A DNA stretch of 64,000 nucleotides, taken from positions 12,688-76,687 of the forward strand of contig JAGZSF010000013.1 of NCBI GenBank assembly GCA_018381235.1, given 5' to 3'. Both the position numbers and the translations under genes were made by a program. The notes under the pieces are model-generated. The model was not told where the DNA came from. It did no database searches and saw only the letters and a program-made list of their open reading frames with translations. Position 1 is the stretch's first letter. Each line of letters begins with the position of its first letter. The DNA is from Collinsella sp. (GTDB taxonomy: Bacteria; Actinomycetota; Coriobacteriia; Coriobacteriales; Coriobacteriaceae). Below are positions 1 to 6,918 of this stretch, piece by piece.

Positions 1-2383
1 GGAAGATGCAACCGCGTGCCAGGAAAAAGAACCCGTTGTCGACCAGTTGCACAGCGGCATCTGCCAGCTGATTCGTCACGGCGGACACTGGCGGCAGCTC
101 GAGTCCAGCCTTGCGGATGGTCTCGACCGCTTCCTCGAACGCCGGAGGCTCGCTGACGCCCATCTCGTTCATAAGGCCCTGCATTTCTTCCAGCGCGCTG
201 CTGCCCGACTCCTCGCCGCGCGGCACCAGACGGTAACAAGCCAGCGCCAGGTCGAGCTGATCGCAATTCCAATAGGCAAACGCCAAGCGATAGAACAGGT
301 AGCCGATTGCAGAACGATCGCTGGCAATACGTAGGCCGTGGCGCGCCACCTCGATAATCTCGTCAAAGCGCTCCAGACGCGCAAGCACGTTGATGAGCGC
401 AAAGTGCGATTGCATGGACGAGCGCGCCAGATCGTAAAGATGGCGCACCTCGGGCAGCGCTCGTTCAAAGTCCTCTTGCTCGGCGTAAAAACTGCAGATC
501 TCGTGCTGGGCAAAGTACAGCGCATCGGGCGCACGAAGGATTCGCACAGAGCGGTCTTCTTCCAACACCGGTAGCACCATGCGCACCAGCTGGTTATCAC
601 AAAACTGCGTTTGAACCGGACCTGTCGCCAAAAGCTCGGCGACGGCGCACTTAGCCTCCAACTCCTCGACAAGACGGGAAAAGCCTTCAAAGGCACCTGT
701 ACGGTCGACTTTTGCCTGCTCGCGCAATTCAACAACGCGGGCCACGTATGGGTCGTCGTCCTCTTCCATGACCTCCAACTCGTCAGCCGTATCGGCAAGC
801 AGCAGATCGCGCAGCGCCGGCGGCAGTGTGCGATGGTCATCACGCGGACGAGCATGAACCTCCGCAGGCTCAATCGTCTCCGGAGCGGTTGACTCATACG
901 CCTCAAGCACACGCTTGCACGGCATATCGTCCATGTCCATGCTCTCAAGATCCTTGGCAACAGGCACGCAATCGGCCAGATAGGCCGCGCGCCCAAAGAA
1001 ATACGTTGCGACAACGCGCTCGCCCTGCTCACTGTCGGGAGCAGCAATCTGCACATAGCAGCGCGTGATGCAGGTGCCCGCGGCAAAACACGCTGCCGCA
1101 AGCGTAAGTGCCACGCGCGCATCGTGCTCCGCGGCCCAGATCGCGCGCATGTCCTCGTCCAGCTCGCGCCAGGCGTCATCCTGAGCGTCGTATTCACGTT
1201 GTGGCATGGCATCCACGACAGACCGCCCAAACCGAACGAGCATAATCCCCTCGGCAACGTTTGCCCGATAGGTATAGTCGAGCCGTGTGACCACGTTAAG
1301 CGCCTCGACAATACGCGCGAAGCGGGTACGCACATCCCACTCACCGCCCGACTGGCAAGCCACCGTACCCGGTTTGCCCCACGGGTTATCGCTCGAGGCC
1401 GTATCGAGCAGTCGGGGAACATCGTTGGTCGTCTTGGCGATATGCCATGCATCAAAGAGCGCGCAGCCCTCAAGGCTCGGCGAGGATGCCGCAGGGGCCA
1501 ATCCGGCCCCGATGCGCTCGAGGATGCCAGAGAGGCGGTTGAGACGGCACTCGATGGCAAGCAGCATGTCAATCTCGTCCTGGTCCAGCAGGCTACGATC
1601 AAAATTGAGATAGAAAAGCTTTGACCGATCGATGCGCGCCAGGCTCATTTCGGACTTGGCGGCAATGGTGCGCAGACGGGGCAAGTCGACCTCGCTCATA
1701 AGGGCGGCGGCATAACGCTCGATACCGCTCGGATTCTCGGCATGGTCAACGCGGTAAAGCAGCGTCTCGATAGCATCGGGGAGCGGTGCCGTGTTAAAGC
1801 CCAAAAACACCTCGACCGGCTCGGGCAACTTTACGAGCTTGATCTTGTCGACAACATTTTGCATGTCCGCATCGAGACCGTCGACGCCCGCCGTGTTCGC
1901 AATAGCGCTTTCGGAGTTGGCAAATATCACGTAGCGCAGGAACATCGATGCCATGAACTCGCCGTAAGGAAGGGAGCGGGCCGAATTCCATGTCTCGTGA
2001 TCGGACTGCTCGCGCATGGGGCCTTCGGGAGAGCCGACGGTTCGCGCGCATGCGCGCATTGCACCGCTGGCTTCCCTTACCATAATCTCACCAATACTGG
2101 AATCCGACTCGTCAAGGACCAGTTCCATGTCGGGATCGTTGGACAGCTGAGCCTCGCTAACGGGGCGGTCCACCTTGTACACCTCACCCGAAACGCTTAC
2201 GTAGCCCAAAAGCGACACATGACTTTTGCCAACGAACTCGACGACATAACAAGATTCATGCTGATCCTCGCCAAAGAGTTTCCAGACCACGCCATATGAG
2301 CGTCCCGCAGGCTGCTCGGGCATCGCCGGAAAGCGCTTCTTGGGATCGAGAAACCTGAGCTTGTATGTCGGACGCTCTGCCAC
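1..2383 (-). CDS. TPR-like repeat protein, C-terminus cut by window edge
   Basis: One reading frame stays open on the minus strand from a GTG at 2383 to position 1, giving about 794 residues without a stop. GTG is preceded by a weak GGGTG site; no better start is in frame. The first ~480 residues have no motif I recognise. The visible C-terminal part is helical and acidic with TPR-like helix pairs, for example the segments around FALINVLARLERFDEII and YRLAFAYWNCDQLDLALACY, followed by residues reading toward the edge as FFFLARGC. TPR proteins are usually scaffolds for protein contacts; no enzymatic motif is visible and no signal peptide is present, so a cytoplasmic location is inferred. It is the last gene downstream of the tRNA-Arg cluster. 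The frame and coding character are certain; the function is unknown. Confidence 0.75.
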   Translation of the reverse strand, partial: MAERPTYKLRFLDPKKRFPAMPEQPAGRSYGVVWKLFGEDQHESCYVVEFVGKSHVSLLGYVSVSGEVYKVDRPVSEAQLSNDPDMELVLDESDSSIGEIMVREASGAMRACARTVGSPEGPMREQSDHETWNSARSLPYGEFMASMFLRYVIFANSESAIANTAGVDGLDADMQNVVDKIKLVKLPEPVEVFLGFNTAPLPDAIETLLYRVDHAENPSGIERYAAALMSEVDLPRLRTIAAKSEMSLARIDRSKLFYLNFDRSLLDQDEIDMLLAIECRLNRLSGILERIGAGLAPAASSPSLEGCALFDAWHIAKTTNDVPRLLDTASSDNPWGKPGTVACQSGGEWDVRTRFARIVEALNVVTRLDYTYRANVAEGIMLVRFGRSVVDAMPQREYDAQDDAWRELDEDMRAIWAAEHDARVALTLAAACFAAGTCITRCYVQIAAPDSEQGERVVATYFFGRAAYLADCVPVAKDLESMDMDDMPCKRVLEAYESTAPETIEPAEVHARPRDDHRTLPPALRDLLLADTADELEVMEEDDDPYVARVVELREQAKVDRTGAFEGFSRLVEELEAKCAVAELLATGPVQTQFCDNQLVRMVLPVLEEDRSVRILRAPDALYFAQHEICSFYAEQEDFERALPEVRHLYDLARSSMQSHFALINVLARLERFDEIIEVARHGLRIASDRSAIGYLFYRLAFAYWNCDQLDLALACYRLVPRGEESGSSALEEMQGLMNEMGVSEPPAFEEAVETIRKAGLELPPVSAVTNQLADAAVQLVDNGFFFLARGCIF

Positions 2384-2480
2384 GAAATATCACCCTGATC
2401 GGTCGTCTAGAGAAGGAGCGGTCGCGGATGGGCCGCGACACCTACTCGAAATCTTACACGAGTCGACAGGAAATAGTCCG

Positions 2481-2520
2481 CTTTACGCCCGCGCCTCGAC
2501 CGAGGTTCGAATCCATGCAG
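2481..2520. repeat. Truncated tRNA-flanking mosaic repeat (end fragment)
   Basis: These 40 bases are identical to 2671-2710, the right end of the complete mosaic repeat unit that follows. They include the T-arm-like motif GAGGTTCGAATCC. The fragment shows that at least one more unit once stood here and was cut at 2480. Confidence 0.75.
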
Positions 2521-2529
2521 TGCTTACGT

Positions 2530-2710
2530 AAAAGAAAAGCCCCCGTTGCCGGGAGCTTTAATCTCAAATGGTGCGGCGTATAGGATTCCGCGCATCCGCT
2601 TCGCGGATCCGCACCGGCTTCGCCCGCCTGCCGGCGGACTCGCCCGCGGGCTAAAAACGCTCCGCGTTTTCTTTACGCCCGCGCCTCGACCGAGGTTCGA
2701 ATCCATGCAG
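2530..2710. repeat. tRNA-flanking mosaic repeat, unit 1 (Arg locus)
   Basis: Reading left to right: a copy of the tRNA-Arg terminator (2530-2556), a 20-base copy of the tRNA-Arg 3' end including CCA (2569-2588), a GC-rich palindromic core of about 95 bases with the hairpin ATCCGCTTCGCGGAT, an AAACGCTCCGCGTTT hairpin, and a T-arm-like motif GAGGTTCGAATCC lying in the opposite orientation to the tRNA. The intact tRNA gene with its own terminator follows directly. The core is shared with units 2 and 3 and with the tRNA-Leu locus near 8469. Confidence 0.8.
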
Positions 2711-2719
2711 TGTTTACGT

Positions 2720-2747
2720 AAAAGAAAAGCCCCCGTTGCCGGGAGCT
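2720..2747 (-). terminator. Terminator of tRNA-Arg copy 1
   Basis: On the minus strand the sequence forms GCTCCCG-GCAA-CGGGGGC followed by TTTTCTTTT. It begins 12 bases after the CCA end. Confidence 0.8.
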
Positions 2748-2758
2748 TTAATCTCAAA

Positions 2759-2835
2759 TGGTGCGGCGTATAGGATTCGAACCTATGACGTTCTGATTCG
2801 TAGTCAGACCCTCTATCCAGCTGAGGTAACGCCGC
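2759..2835 (-). tRNA. tRNA-Arg(ACG), copy 1
   Basis: A 77-base cloverleaf with acceptor GCGGCGT/ACGCCGC, D-arm CCTC/GAGG, anticodon loop CTACGAA (anticodon ACG, read with inosine as CGU/CGC/CGA), T-arm ATAGG-TTCGAAT-CCTAT, and encoded CCA. It is identical to the copies at 3214 and 3645. It has its own promoter and terminator, so it is a separate transcription unit. It is the copy furthest downstream in the cluster. Confidence 0.97.
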
Positions 2836-2847
2836 GACTTGTTGATT

Positions 2848-2876
2848 ATTATGCACATCGACTGAATAAAGGTCAA
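2848..2876 (-). promoter_or_regulatory. Promoter of tRNA-Arg copy 1
   Basis: On the minus strand, TTGACC (2876-2871), a 17-base spacer and CATAAT (2853-2848) lie just upstream of the tRNA 5' end. The same arrangement is found at copy 2. Confidence 0.75.
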
Positions 2877-2984
2877 GCATTTTTCGAAAAAAGTTATCAA
2901 ATTTGATTTTTACTCACTTGGCGCAGTCGATCGACTCGACACTTTCAAACACGGCAAAAGCAACTTCTCAAGTATATCGACATA

Positions 2985-3160
2985 TAAGAAAAGCCCCCGT
3001 TGCCGGAGGCTTAAAACTCAGTTGGTGCGGCGTATAGGATTCCGCGCATCCGCTGCGCGGATCCGCACCGGCTTCGCCCGCCTGCCGGCGGACTCGCCCG
3101 CTCGCTAAAAACGCTTCGCGTTTTCTTAACGCTCGCGCCTCGAACGAGGTTCGAATCTCC
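2985..3160. repeat. tRNA-flanking mosaic repeat, unit 2 (Arg locus)
   Basis: Same order as unit 1: duplicated terminator (from about 2988), a 20-base tRNA-Arg 3' end copy (3023-3042), the GC-rich core, and a slightly diverged T-arm-like motif GAGGTTCGAATCT near 3146. The core differs from unit 1 at scattered positions (for example CGCTGCGCGG in place of CGCTTCGCGG), so this is an older or independently drifting copy. It lies between the promoter of copy 1 and the terminator of copy 2. Confidence 0.8.
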
Positions 3161-3177
3161 GCAATGCCCCCGTAAAG

Positions 3178-3200
3178 GAAAAGCCCCCGTTTCCGGAGGC
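3178..3200 (-). terminator. Terminator of tRNA-Arg copy 2
   Basis: On the minus strand GCCTCCG-GAAA-CGGGGGC is followed by TTTTCC, 13 bases after the CCA end. Confidence 0.75.
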
Positions 3201-3213
3201 TTTAAAATTCAAT

Positions 3214-3290
3214 TGGTGCGGCGTATAGGATTCGAACCTATGACGTTCTGATTCGTAGTCAGACCCTCTATCCAGCTGAGGTAACGCCGC
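3214..3290 (-). tRNA. tRNA-Arg(ACG), copy 2
   Basis: Identical in sequence to copy 1, with anticodon ACG and encoded CCA. Its promoter is TTGACC-N17-CATAAT at 3331-3303. Confidence 0.97.
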
Positions 3291-3302
3291 AACGCACGGA
3301 TT

Positions 3303-3331
3303 ATTATGCACGTGACCCCTCGATGGGTCAA
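3303..3331 (-). promoter_or_regulatory. Promoter of tRNA-Arg copy 2
   Basis: On the minus strand TTGACC (3331-3326), 17 bases, CATAAT (3308-3303). The boxes match copy 1 exactly although the spacer differs, so both boxes are under selection. Confidence 0.75.
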
Positions 3332-3371
3332 GCGACAATTTGGAAAAATTTTACGAAGTGATGATTAAGAT

Positions 3372-3595
3372 GCTCACGCCTCGACCGAGGTTCGAATCCA
3401 TGCGGTGTTGCCATAAAAGAAAAGCCCCCGTTGCCGAAGGCTTTAAGTTCGATTGGTGCGGCGTATAGGATTCCGCGCATCCGCTGCGCGGATCCGCACC
3501 GGCTTCGCCCGCCTGCCGGCGGACTCGCCCGCGGGCTAAAAACGCTCCGCGTTTTCTTGACGCTCGCGCCTCGACCGAGGTTCGAATCCATGCGG
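3372..3595. repeat. tRNA-flanking mosaic repeat, unit 3 (Arg locus)
   Basis: A T-arm-like end fragment (3379-3406), then a duplicated terminator, a 20-base tRNA-Arg 3' end copy (3454-3473), the GC-rich core with its AAACGCTCCGCGTTT hairpin, and a second T-arm-like end with GAGGTTCGAATCC. The unit stops where the terminator of tRNA copy 3 begins. Confidence 0.8.
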
Positions 3596-3604
3596 TGCCG
3601 GCGT

Positions 3605-3631
3605 AAAAGAAAAGCCCCCGTTGCCGGAGGC
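3605..3631 (-). terminator. Terminator of tRNA-Arg copy 3
   Basis: Minus-strand hairpin GCCTCCG-GCAA-CGGGGGC followed by TTTTCTTTT. Confidence 0.8.
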
Positions 3632-3644
3632 TTTCGATTTTAAT

Positions 3645-3721
3645 TGGTGCGGCGTATAGGATTCGAACCTATGACGTTCTGATTCGTAGTCAGACCCTCT
3701 ATCCAGCTGAGGTAACGCCGC
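3645..3721 (-). tRNA. tRNA-Arg(ACG), copy 3
   Basis: Identical to copies 1 and 2 over all 77 bases, with encoded CCA. Its promoter differs from those of the other two: TTGACT at 3762-3757 and TTTATA at 3738-3733 with an 18-base spacer. Three identical genes in separate units suggest tandem duplication of the whole promoter-tRNA-terminator block, with repeat units placed between the copies. Confidence 0.97.
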
Positions 3722-3732
3722 AGCGCAAGACA

Positions 3733-3762
3733 TATAAAACCACTTTAGCTTATTGGAGTCAA
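3733..3762 (-). promoter_or_regulatory. Promoter of tRNA-Arg copy 3
   Basis: TTGACT, 18-base spacer, TTTATA on the minus strand, ending about 12 bases before the tRNA. Confidence 0.6.
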
Positions 3763-3798
3763 GCACAATCTCAAACTTTTTTGTGGAACGCAGTTTTG

Positions 3799-4176
3799 TC
3801 ATGCTGCTCCGCATATACCGCCGTTCCCCGTACGATCGATTGGCTTTTCGATCACGTCAAACTTGGCATCAAGTTCCCTCAGGAGCGATCTCACCCGCTG
3901 GGCACAGTCATAATCGGCAAACGAGATGCTCAGCATGCGCGCGACCTGGTTGGAAGTCCCAACTCCATAGAAGTGCTCCAGCGCCACAAGCCCCTCGCGC
4001 GTCACAAAGGTCTCGACCACATGCGGCGACTCCTCAAAGCACCATTGGGTCAACGGACCCTCACTCGTCTGTCGAACCACCAGGCCACCCATGCCAGACG
4101 GCTCACACGTTACAAGCAGGTACTCCCCGCCCTCGTCGCTCTCAAACAAAACCACCCGATCATCAAACAGCTCCAT
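3799..4176 (-). CDS. Small unknown protein (125 residues) behind a LexA-like box
   Basis: The ATG at 4176 follows AGAAAGGGGACGCG, a strong ribosome site. The protein is short, acidic at its N-terminus (MELFDDRVVLFESDEGGEY) and has no membrane segment or cysteine motif; the middle has GLVALEHFYGVGTSNQVARML, which reads like a mixed helix/turn segment. I do not recognise the family. The gene stands alone between serS and the tRNA-Arg cluster. Sixty bases upstream is an inverted repeat GAAC-N4-GTTC that resembles a LexA site and overlaps the likely -35, so DNA-damage control is possible. Start and coding status are well supported; function is open. Confidence 0.75.
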   Translation of the reverse strand: MELFDDRVVLFESDEGGEYLLVTCEPSGMGGLVVRQTSEGPLTQWCFEESPHVVETFVTREGLVALEHFYGVGTSNQVARMLSISFADYDCAQRVRSLLRELDAKFDVIEKPIDRTGNGGICGAA

Positions 4177-4235
4177 CGCGTCCCCTTTCTCTCGCTCTTA
4201 TTTAGCAAAAGCATAGCAGGTAGATGGCTGTATAC

Positions 4236-4249
4236 AGAACAGTTGTTCG
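4236..4249 (-). promoter_or_regulatory. LexA-like box upstream of the 125-residue gene
   Basis: On the minus strand CGAAC-AACT-GTTCT. Known Gram-positive and actinobacterial SOS boxes share GAAC-N4-GTTC. A possible -35 TTCTGT overlaps its end, with an 18-base spacer to TATGCT. A very similar site, CGAACACTTGTTCT, lies at the hicAB promoter in this window. Confidence 0.5.
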
Positions 4250-4303
4250 TGTGTTTTCTATTGAGCTGTCCGCACGGCATGGTATGGACCTGCGCACGAA
4301 ATA

Positions 4304-4325
4304 GGGCGCCCCCGAAGGAGCGCCC
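4304..4325 (-). terminator. Terminator of serS
   Basis: Minus-strand hairpin GGGCGC-TCC-TTCG-GGG-GCGCCC followed by TATTTCG, 25 bases after the serS stop. The T tract is short. Confidence 0.65.
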
Positions 4326-4349
4326 TTGCATATCCCCTATGCAGCCAAG

Positions 4350-5633
4350 TTACGCGACCGGCTCGATCTTCTCGAGACCGCCCATGTAAGGACGCAGAAC
4401 CTCGGGGATCGTGATGGTGCCGTCGGCGTTCTGGTAGTTCTCCAGAATGGCAGCCATGGTACGACCAGCCGGCAGGCCGGAGCCGTTAAGGGTGTGCAGG
4501 TAACGCGAGCCCTTGAAGTTCTCGGGGTCGCGGTACTTGATGTTGGCGCGGCGGGCCTGGAAGTCGCCGCAGTTGGAGCAGGAGCTGATCTCCTTGTAGG
4601 CGTTGTAGCTCGGCAGCCAGACCTCGACGTCGTAGGTCTGACGGGCAGAGAAGCCCAAGTCACCGGTGCACAGGCTAATCACGCGATACGGAAGGCCCAG
4701 CTGCTGCAGCAGGTACTCGGCCTCGGCGGTCATGCTCTCGAGCTCATCGTCGGACTCCTCCGGCTTAGCGAACTTGACCATCTCGACCTTGTCGAACTCG
4801 TGCTGACGGATGATGCCGCGGGTGTCGCGACCGGCGGAACCGGCCTCCTCGCGGAAGCAGGGGGTGAAGGCGGTGTAGCGGCGCGGCAGAGTGTCGGCAT
4901 CGAGGACCTCGCCGGCGTGCAGGTTGGTAAGCACGACCTCTGCGGTGGGGATCAGGAAGTTGTCGCCCGAGACGTGGTAGGCGTCGTCCTCGAACTTGGG
5001 CAGCTGACCCGTGCCAAACATGGTCTGACGCTTGACGACGATGGGCGGCCACCACTCCTTAAAACCACGGCTGGTGTGCGTATCGAGGAAGAAGTTGATA
5101 AGGGCGCGCTCCAGGCGGGCGCCGGCGCCACCGAGAACGGTAAAGCGGCTGCCGGAGAGCTTATTGCCACGCTCGAAGTCGAGGATGTCCAGATCGGTGC
5201 CCAGATCCCAGTGCGGCTTAAAGTCGAAGTCGAACTCGCGCGGGGTGCCCCAACGACGGCGCTCAATGTTCTCGTCCTCGTCCTTGCCGTACGGCGTGGC
5301 CTCGCAAGGAATGTTGGGCAGGTGAGCCATGAAGTCGTACTGCTCCTGCTCGAGAGCAGTGCGGCGCTCGGCCAGACCGTCAATCTTCTCGTTGACGGCA
5401 CGCACGGCCTCCTTGGCGGCCTCGGCCTCGTCCTTCTTGCCCTCCTTCATCAGGGCGCCGATCTTCTTGGACTCGGCATTGCGCGTAGCCTGGAGCTCCT
5501 CGACCTCGGTGATGACGGCACGGCGCTCGTCGTCGAGCTCAAAGAACTTCTCGCGATCCCAAGACGTCTGGCGGTTAGCCATGGCGACATCGATGGCATC
5601 GGGGTTCTCGCGAACAAACTTGATATCAAGCAT
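4350..5633 (-). CDS. serS: Seryl-tRNA synthetase
   Basis: Charges tRNA-Ser with serine in the cytoplasm. The 427-residue length is normal for the family. The N-terminal coiled-coil tRNA-binding arm spans roughly residues 30-100 (ELQATRNAESKKIGALMKEG). Class II motif 2 is visible as TPCFREEAGSAGRDTRGI-RQHEF (about residue 265) and motif 3 near LNGSGLPAGRTMAAILENYQ, close to the end. I chose ATG 5633 (MLDIKFVRENP, the usual family start) over an in-frame ATG at 5660 because GGAGGATCTA lies directly before it. It is transcribed alone, with a hairpin terminator downstream and a divergent small gene upstream. No T-box is visible. Confidence 0.97.
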   Translation of the reverse strand: MLDIKFVRENPDAIDVAMANRQTSWDREKFFELDDERRAVITEVEELQATRNAESKKIGALMKEGKKDEAEAAKEAVRAVNEKIDGLAERRTALEQEQYDFMAHLPNIPCEATPYGKDEDENIERRRWGTPREFDFDFKPHWDLGTDLDILDFERGNKLSGSRFTVLGGAGARLERALINFFLDTHTSRGFKEWWPPIVVKRQTMFGTGQLPKFEDDAYHVSGDNFLIPTAEVVLTNLHAGEVLDADTLPRRYTAFTPCFREEAGSAGRDTRGIIRQHEFDKVEMVKFAKPEESDDELESMTAEAEYLLQQLGLPYRVISLCTGDLGFSARQTYDVEVWLPSYNAYKEISSCSNCGDFQARRANIKYRDPENFKGSRYLHTLNGSGLPAGRTMAAILENYQNADGTITIPEVLRPYMGGLEKIEPVA

Positions 5634-5744
5634 TAGATCCTCCGGCGATATACATTCCATTTAGGTTGCAACCTTGTACATGTATGGGCAAGTATATACT
5701 TATGAGCGTTTACGACCCAACTCAACTACGCAAGAAGGCACCCA

Positions 5745-5918
5745 ATGGACGCAGTTTTTTCCTTTTTGTTTGGCACCCGCACCGGTTTTGCCATCCTTTT
5801 CGCCGGCGGCATCCTGTTATTTGCGATTCTTGCCTTTGTAATGGAGAAGCGTACCCATAAGATGTACGTCGACCGCGGACCCAAGTCCGAGGATGAGGAA
5901 GACAGCTTCTGGGACTAA
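5745..5918 (+). CDS. Small membrane protein, 57 residues, unknown
   Basis: ATG 5745 follows AGAAGG at good spacing, and TAA is at 5916. The protein reads MDAVFSFLFGTRTG, then one strongly hydrophobic helix (about residues 13-34), then a charged tail with KRTHK and an acidic end SEDEEDSFWD. The layout suggests a single-pass inner-membrane peptide with a cytoplasmic acidic tail. It is divergent from serS and has its own strong terminator at 5972. A -10-like TATACT at 5695-5700 may belong to its promoter. I do not recognise the family. The ribosome site, terminator and clean membrane-tail structure make a real gene likely. Confidence 0.7.
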   Translation: MDAVFSFLFGTRTGFAILFAGGILLFAILAFVMEKRTHKMYVDRGPKSEDEEDSFWD

Positions 5919-5930
5919 CCTGCCAAAAAG

Positions 5931-5960
5931 GGACAGGTTTATTTTGGTCGGTTTTATCTG
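5931..5960 (+). repeat. Dispersed intergenic repeat GACAGGTTTATTTTG, copy 1
   Basis: The sequence GGACAGGTTTATTTTGG then TCGGTTTTATCTGGG starts 12 bases after the stop of the small membrane gene. Related sequences lie at 6037-6079 and 56721-56769. Confidence 0.6.
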
Positions 5961-5971
5961 GGAAAATGCAA

Positions 5972-6012
5972 GCGCCCCGCAACTGGAATTGAGCCAGTTG
6001 CGGGGCGCTTTT
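5972..6012 (+). terminator. Terminator of the small membrane gene
   Basis: Hairpin with arms GCGCCCCGCAACTGG and CCAGTTGCGGGGCGC (15 base pairs) followed by TTTTCG. Confidence 0.9.
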
Positions 6013-6036
6013 CGTACATGCGACAAAACCGCAGAA

Positions 6037-6079
6037 AAAACCTGTCAAAATAAACCTGTCTTTTTTGGTCGGTTTTATT
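6037..6079. repeat. Dispersed intergenic repeat GACAGGTTTATTTTG, inverted copy
   Basis: Reads AAAACCTGTCAAAATAAACC then TGTC, the reverse complement of the repeat at 5931, followed by TTTTTTGGTCGGTTTTATTGG in the forward sense. It ends inside the last codons of proC, so it may also serve as that gene's 3' boundary. Confidence 0.6.
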
Positions 6080-6845
6080 GGAGAGTTGCGTCAATTGCCT
6101 TGACCAGGGCGCTGCGCATGCCGGCGTCCTCGAGTGCAACAACGCCCTTGATGGTGGCACCACCGGGCGAGCATACGGCATCCTTCATCGCCGCAGGATG
6201 CTGGCCAGTTGCAAGCTGCAGCTTTGCCGTACCCAGCACCATCTGGCTCACAATGCGATAGGCATCGGCACGCGGGATACCGTGCTTGACCGCCGCATCG
6301 CCCAGGGCCTCGATTGCCATAGCGACAAATGCCGGAGCGCAACCACCCACCGTGCCGCCCACGAACAGCAGGCTCGTATCGAGCTCGACCACCGTACCGA
6401 GCTTGCCAAGCAGATCAAGCACCACGGCGCTCTGCTCATCACTAAGCGTGGAAGCCTTCTCGCAAGCGATGACGCCCTCGCCCACCGAAACCGGTGTGTT
6501 GGGCACCGTCGAGATATGCGCGACGCCCGGCAGGACCTGCTCCCACTTGGCACTGTCCCAAGTCCAGGCAACCGACAGAACGACCTTTTTGGCAAGAGCA
6601 TCCTTGAGCGGGGCGAATACCTTCTCGATCATGTACGGTTTGACCGCAGCGACCACGATATCGGATGCGGCGACAACCTCGGCGGCATCGTGGCAAGCGG
6701 CCATCCCACGCGCCTCACAGCGCTCAACCAGTGCGTCGTAGCGACCCGCACAGGCGCACATGTCGCTCGCAGCTACACCGGCAGCGATCCAGCCATCGGC
6801 CATGGTGCTCGCCATATTGCCAAAACCGACAAATCCAATCTTCAT
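6075..6845 (-). CDS. proC: Pyrroline-5-carboxylate reductase
   Basis: Last step of proline synthesis: reduces 1-pyrroline-5-carboxylate with NAD(P)H in the cytoplasm. The N-terminus MKIGFVGFGNMASTMADGW is the Rossmann nucleotide-binding motif. The C-terminal dimer domain carries GGTVGGCAPAFVAMAIEAL and the signature SPGGATIKGVVALEDAG near the end. At 256 residues it has normal length. I chose ATG 6845 over the ATG at 6869 because the Rossmann start belongs there and AAAGGA lies 10 bases upstream. It follows rlmH after a 73-base gap and may be co-transcribed with the SPFH gene and rlmH. Other proline genes are not nearby. Confidence 0.94.
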   Translation of the reverse strand: MKIGFVGFGNMASTMADGWIAAGVAASDMCACAGRYDALVERCEARGMAACHDAAEVVAASDIVVAAVKPYMIEKVFAPLKDALAKKVVLSVAWTWDSAKWEQVLPGVAHISTVPNTPVSVGEGVIACEKASTLSDEQSAVVLDLLGKLGTVVELDTSLLFVGGTVGGCAPAFVAMAIEALGDAAVKHGIPRADAYRIVSQMVLGTAKLQLATGQHPAAMKDAVCSPGGATIKGVVALEDAGMRSALVKAIDATLQ

Positions 6846-6918
6846 ATCACATAGTCCTTTCAGACACATTCCTCAAAACGAAAGGTATTGTCCCACGCCA
6901 TTGTTTCGTATTGCCGAC

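Noticed and set aside
2384..2480. Promoter of the left-end TPR-like gene
   Set aside because: A TAAGAT box is present but no acceptable -35 was found at proper spacing, so it is not listed.
2546..3643. Several 70-118 residue open frames with repeated peptides across the tRNA-Arg repeats
   Set aside because: They translate tRNA genes, terminators and repeat cores; repetition comes from DNA duplication and not from protein domains.
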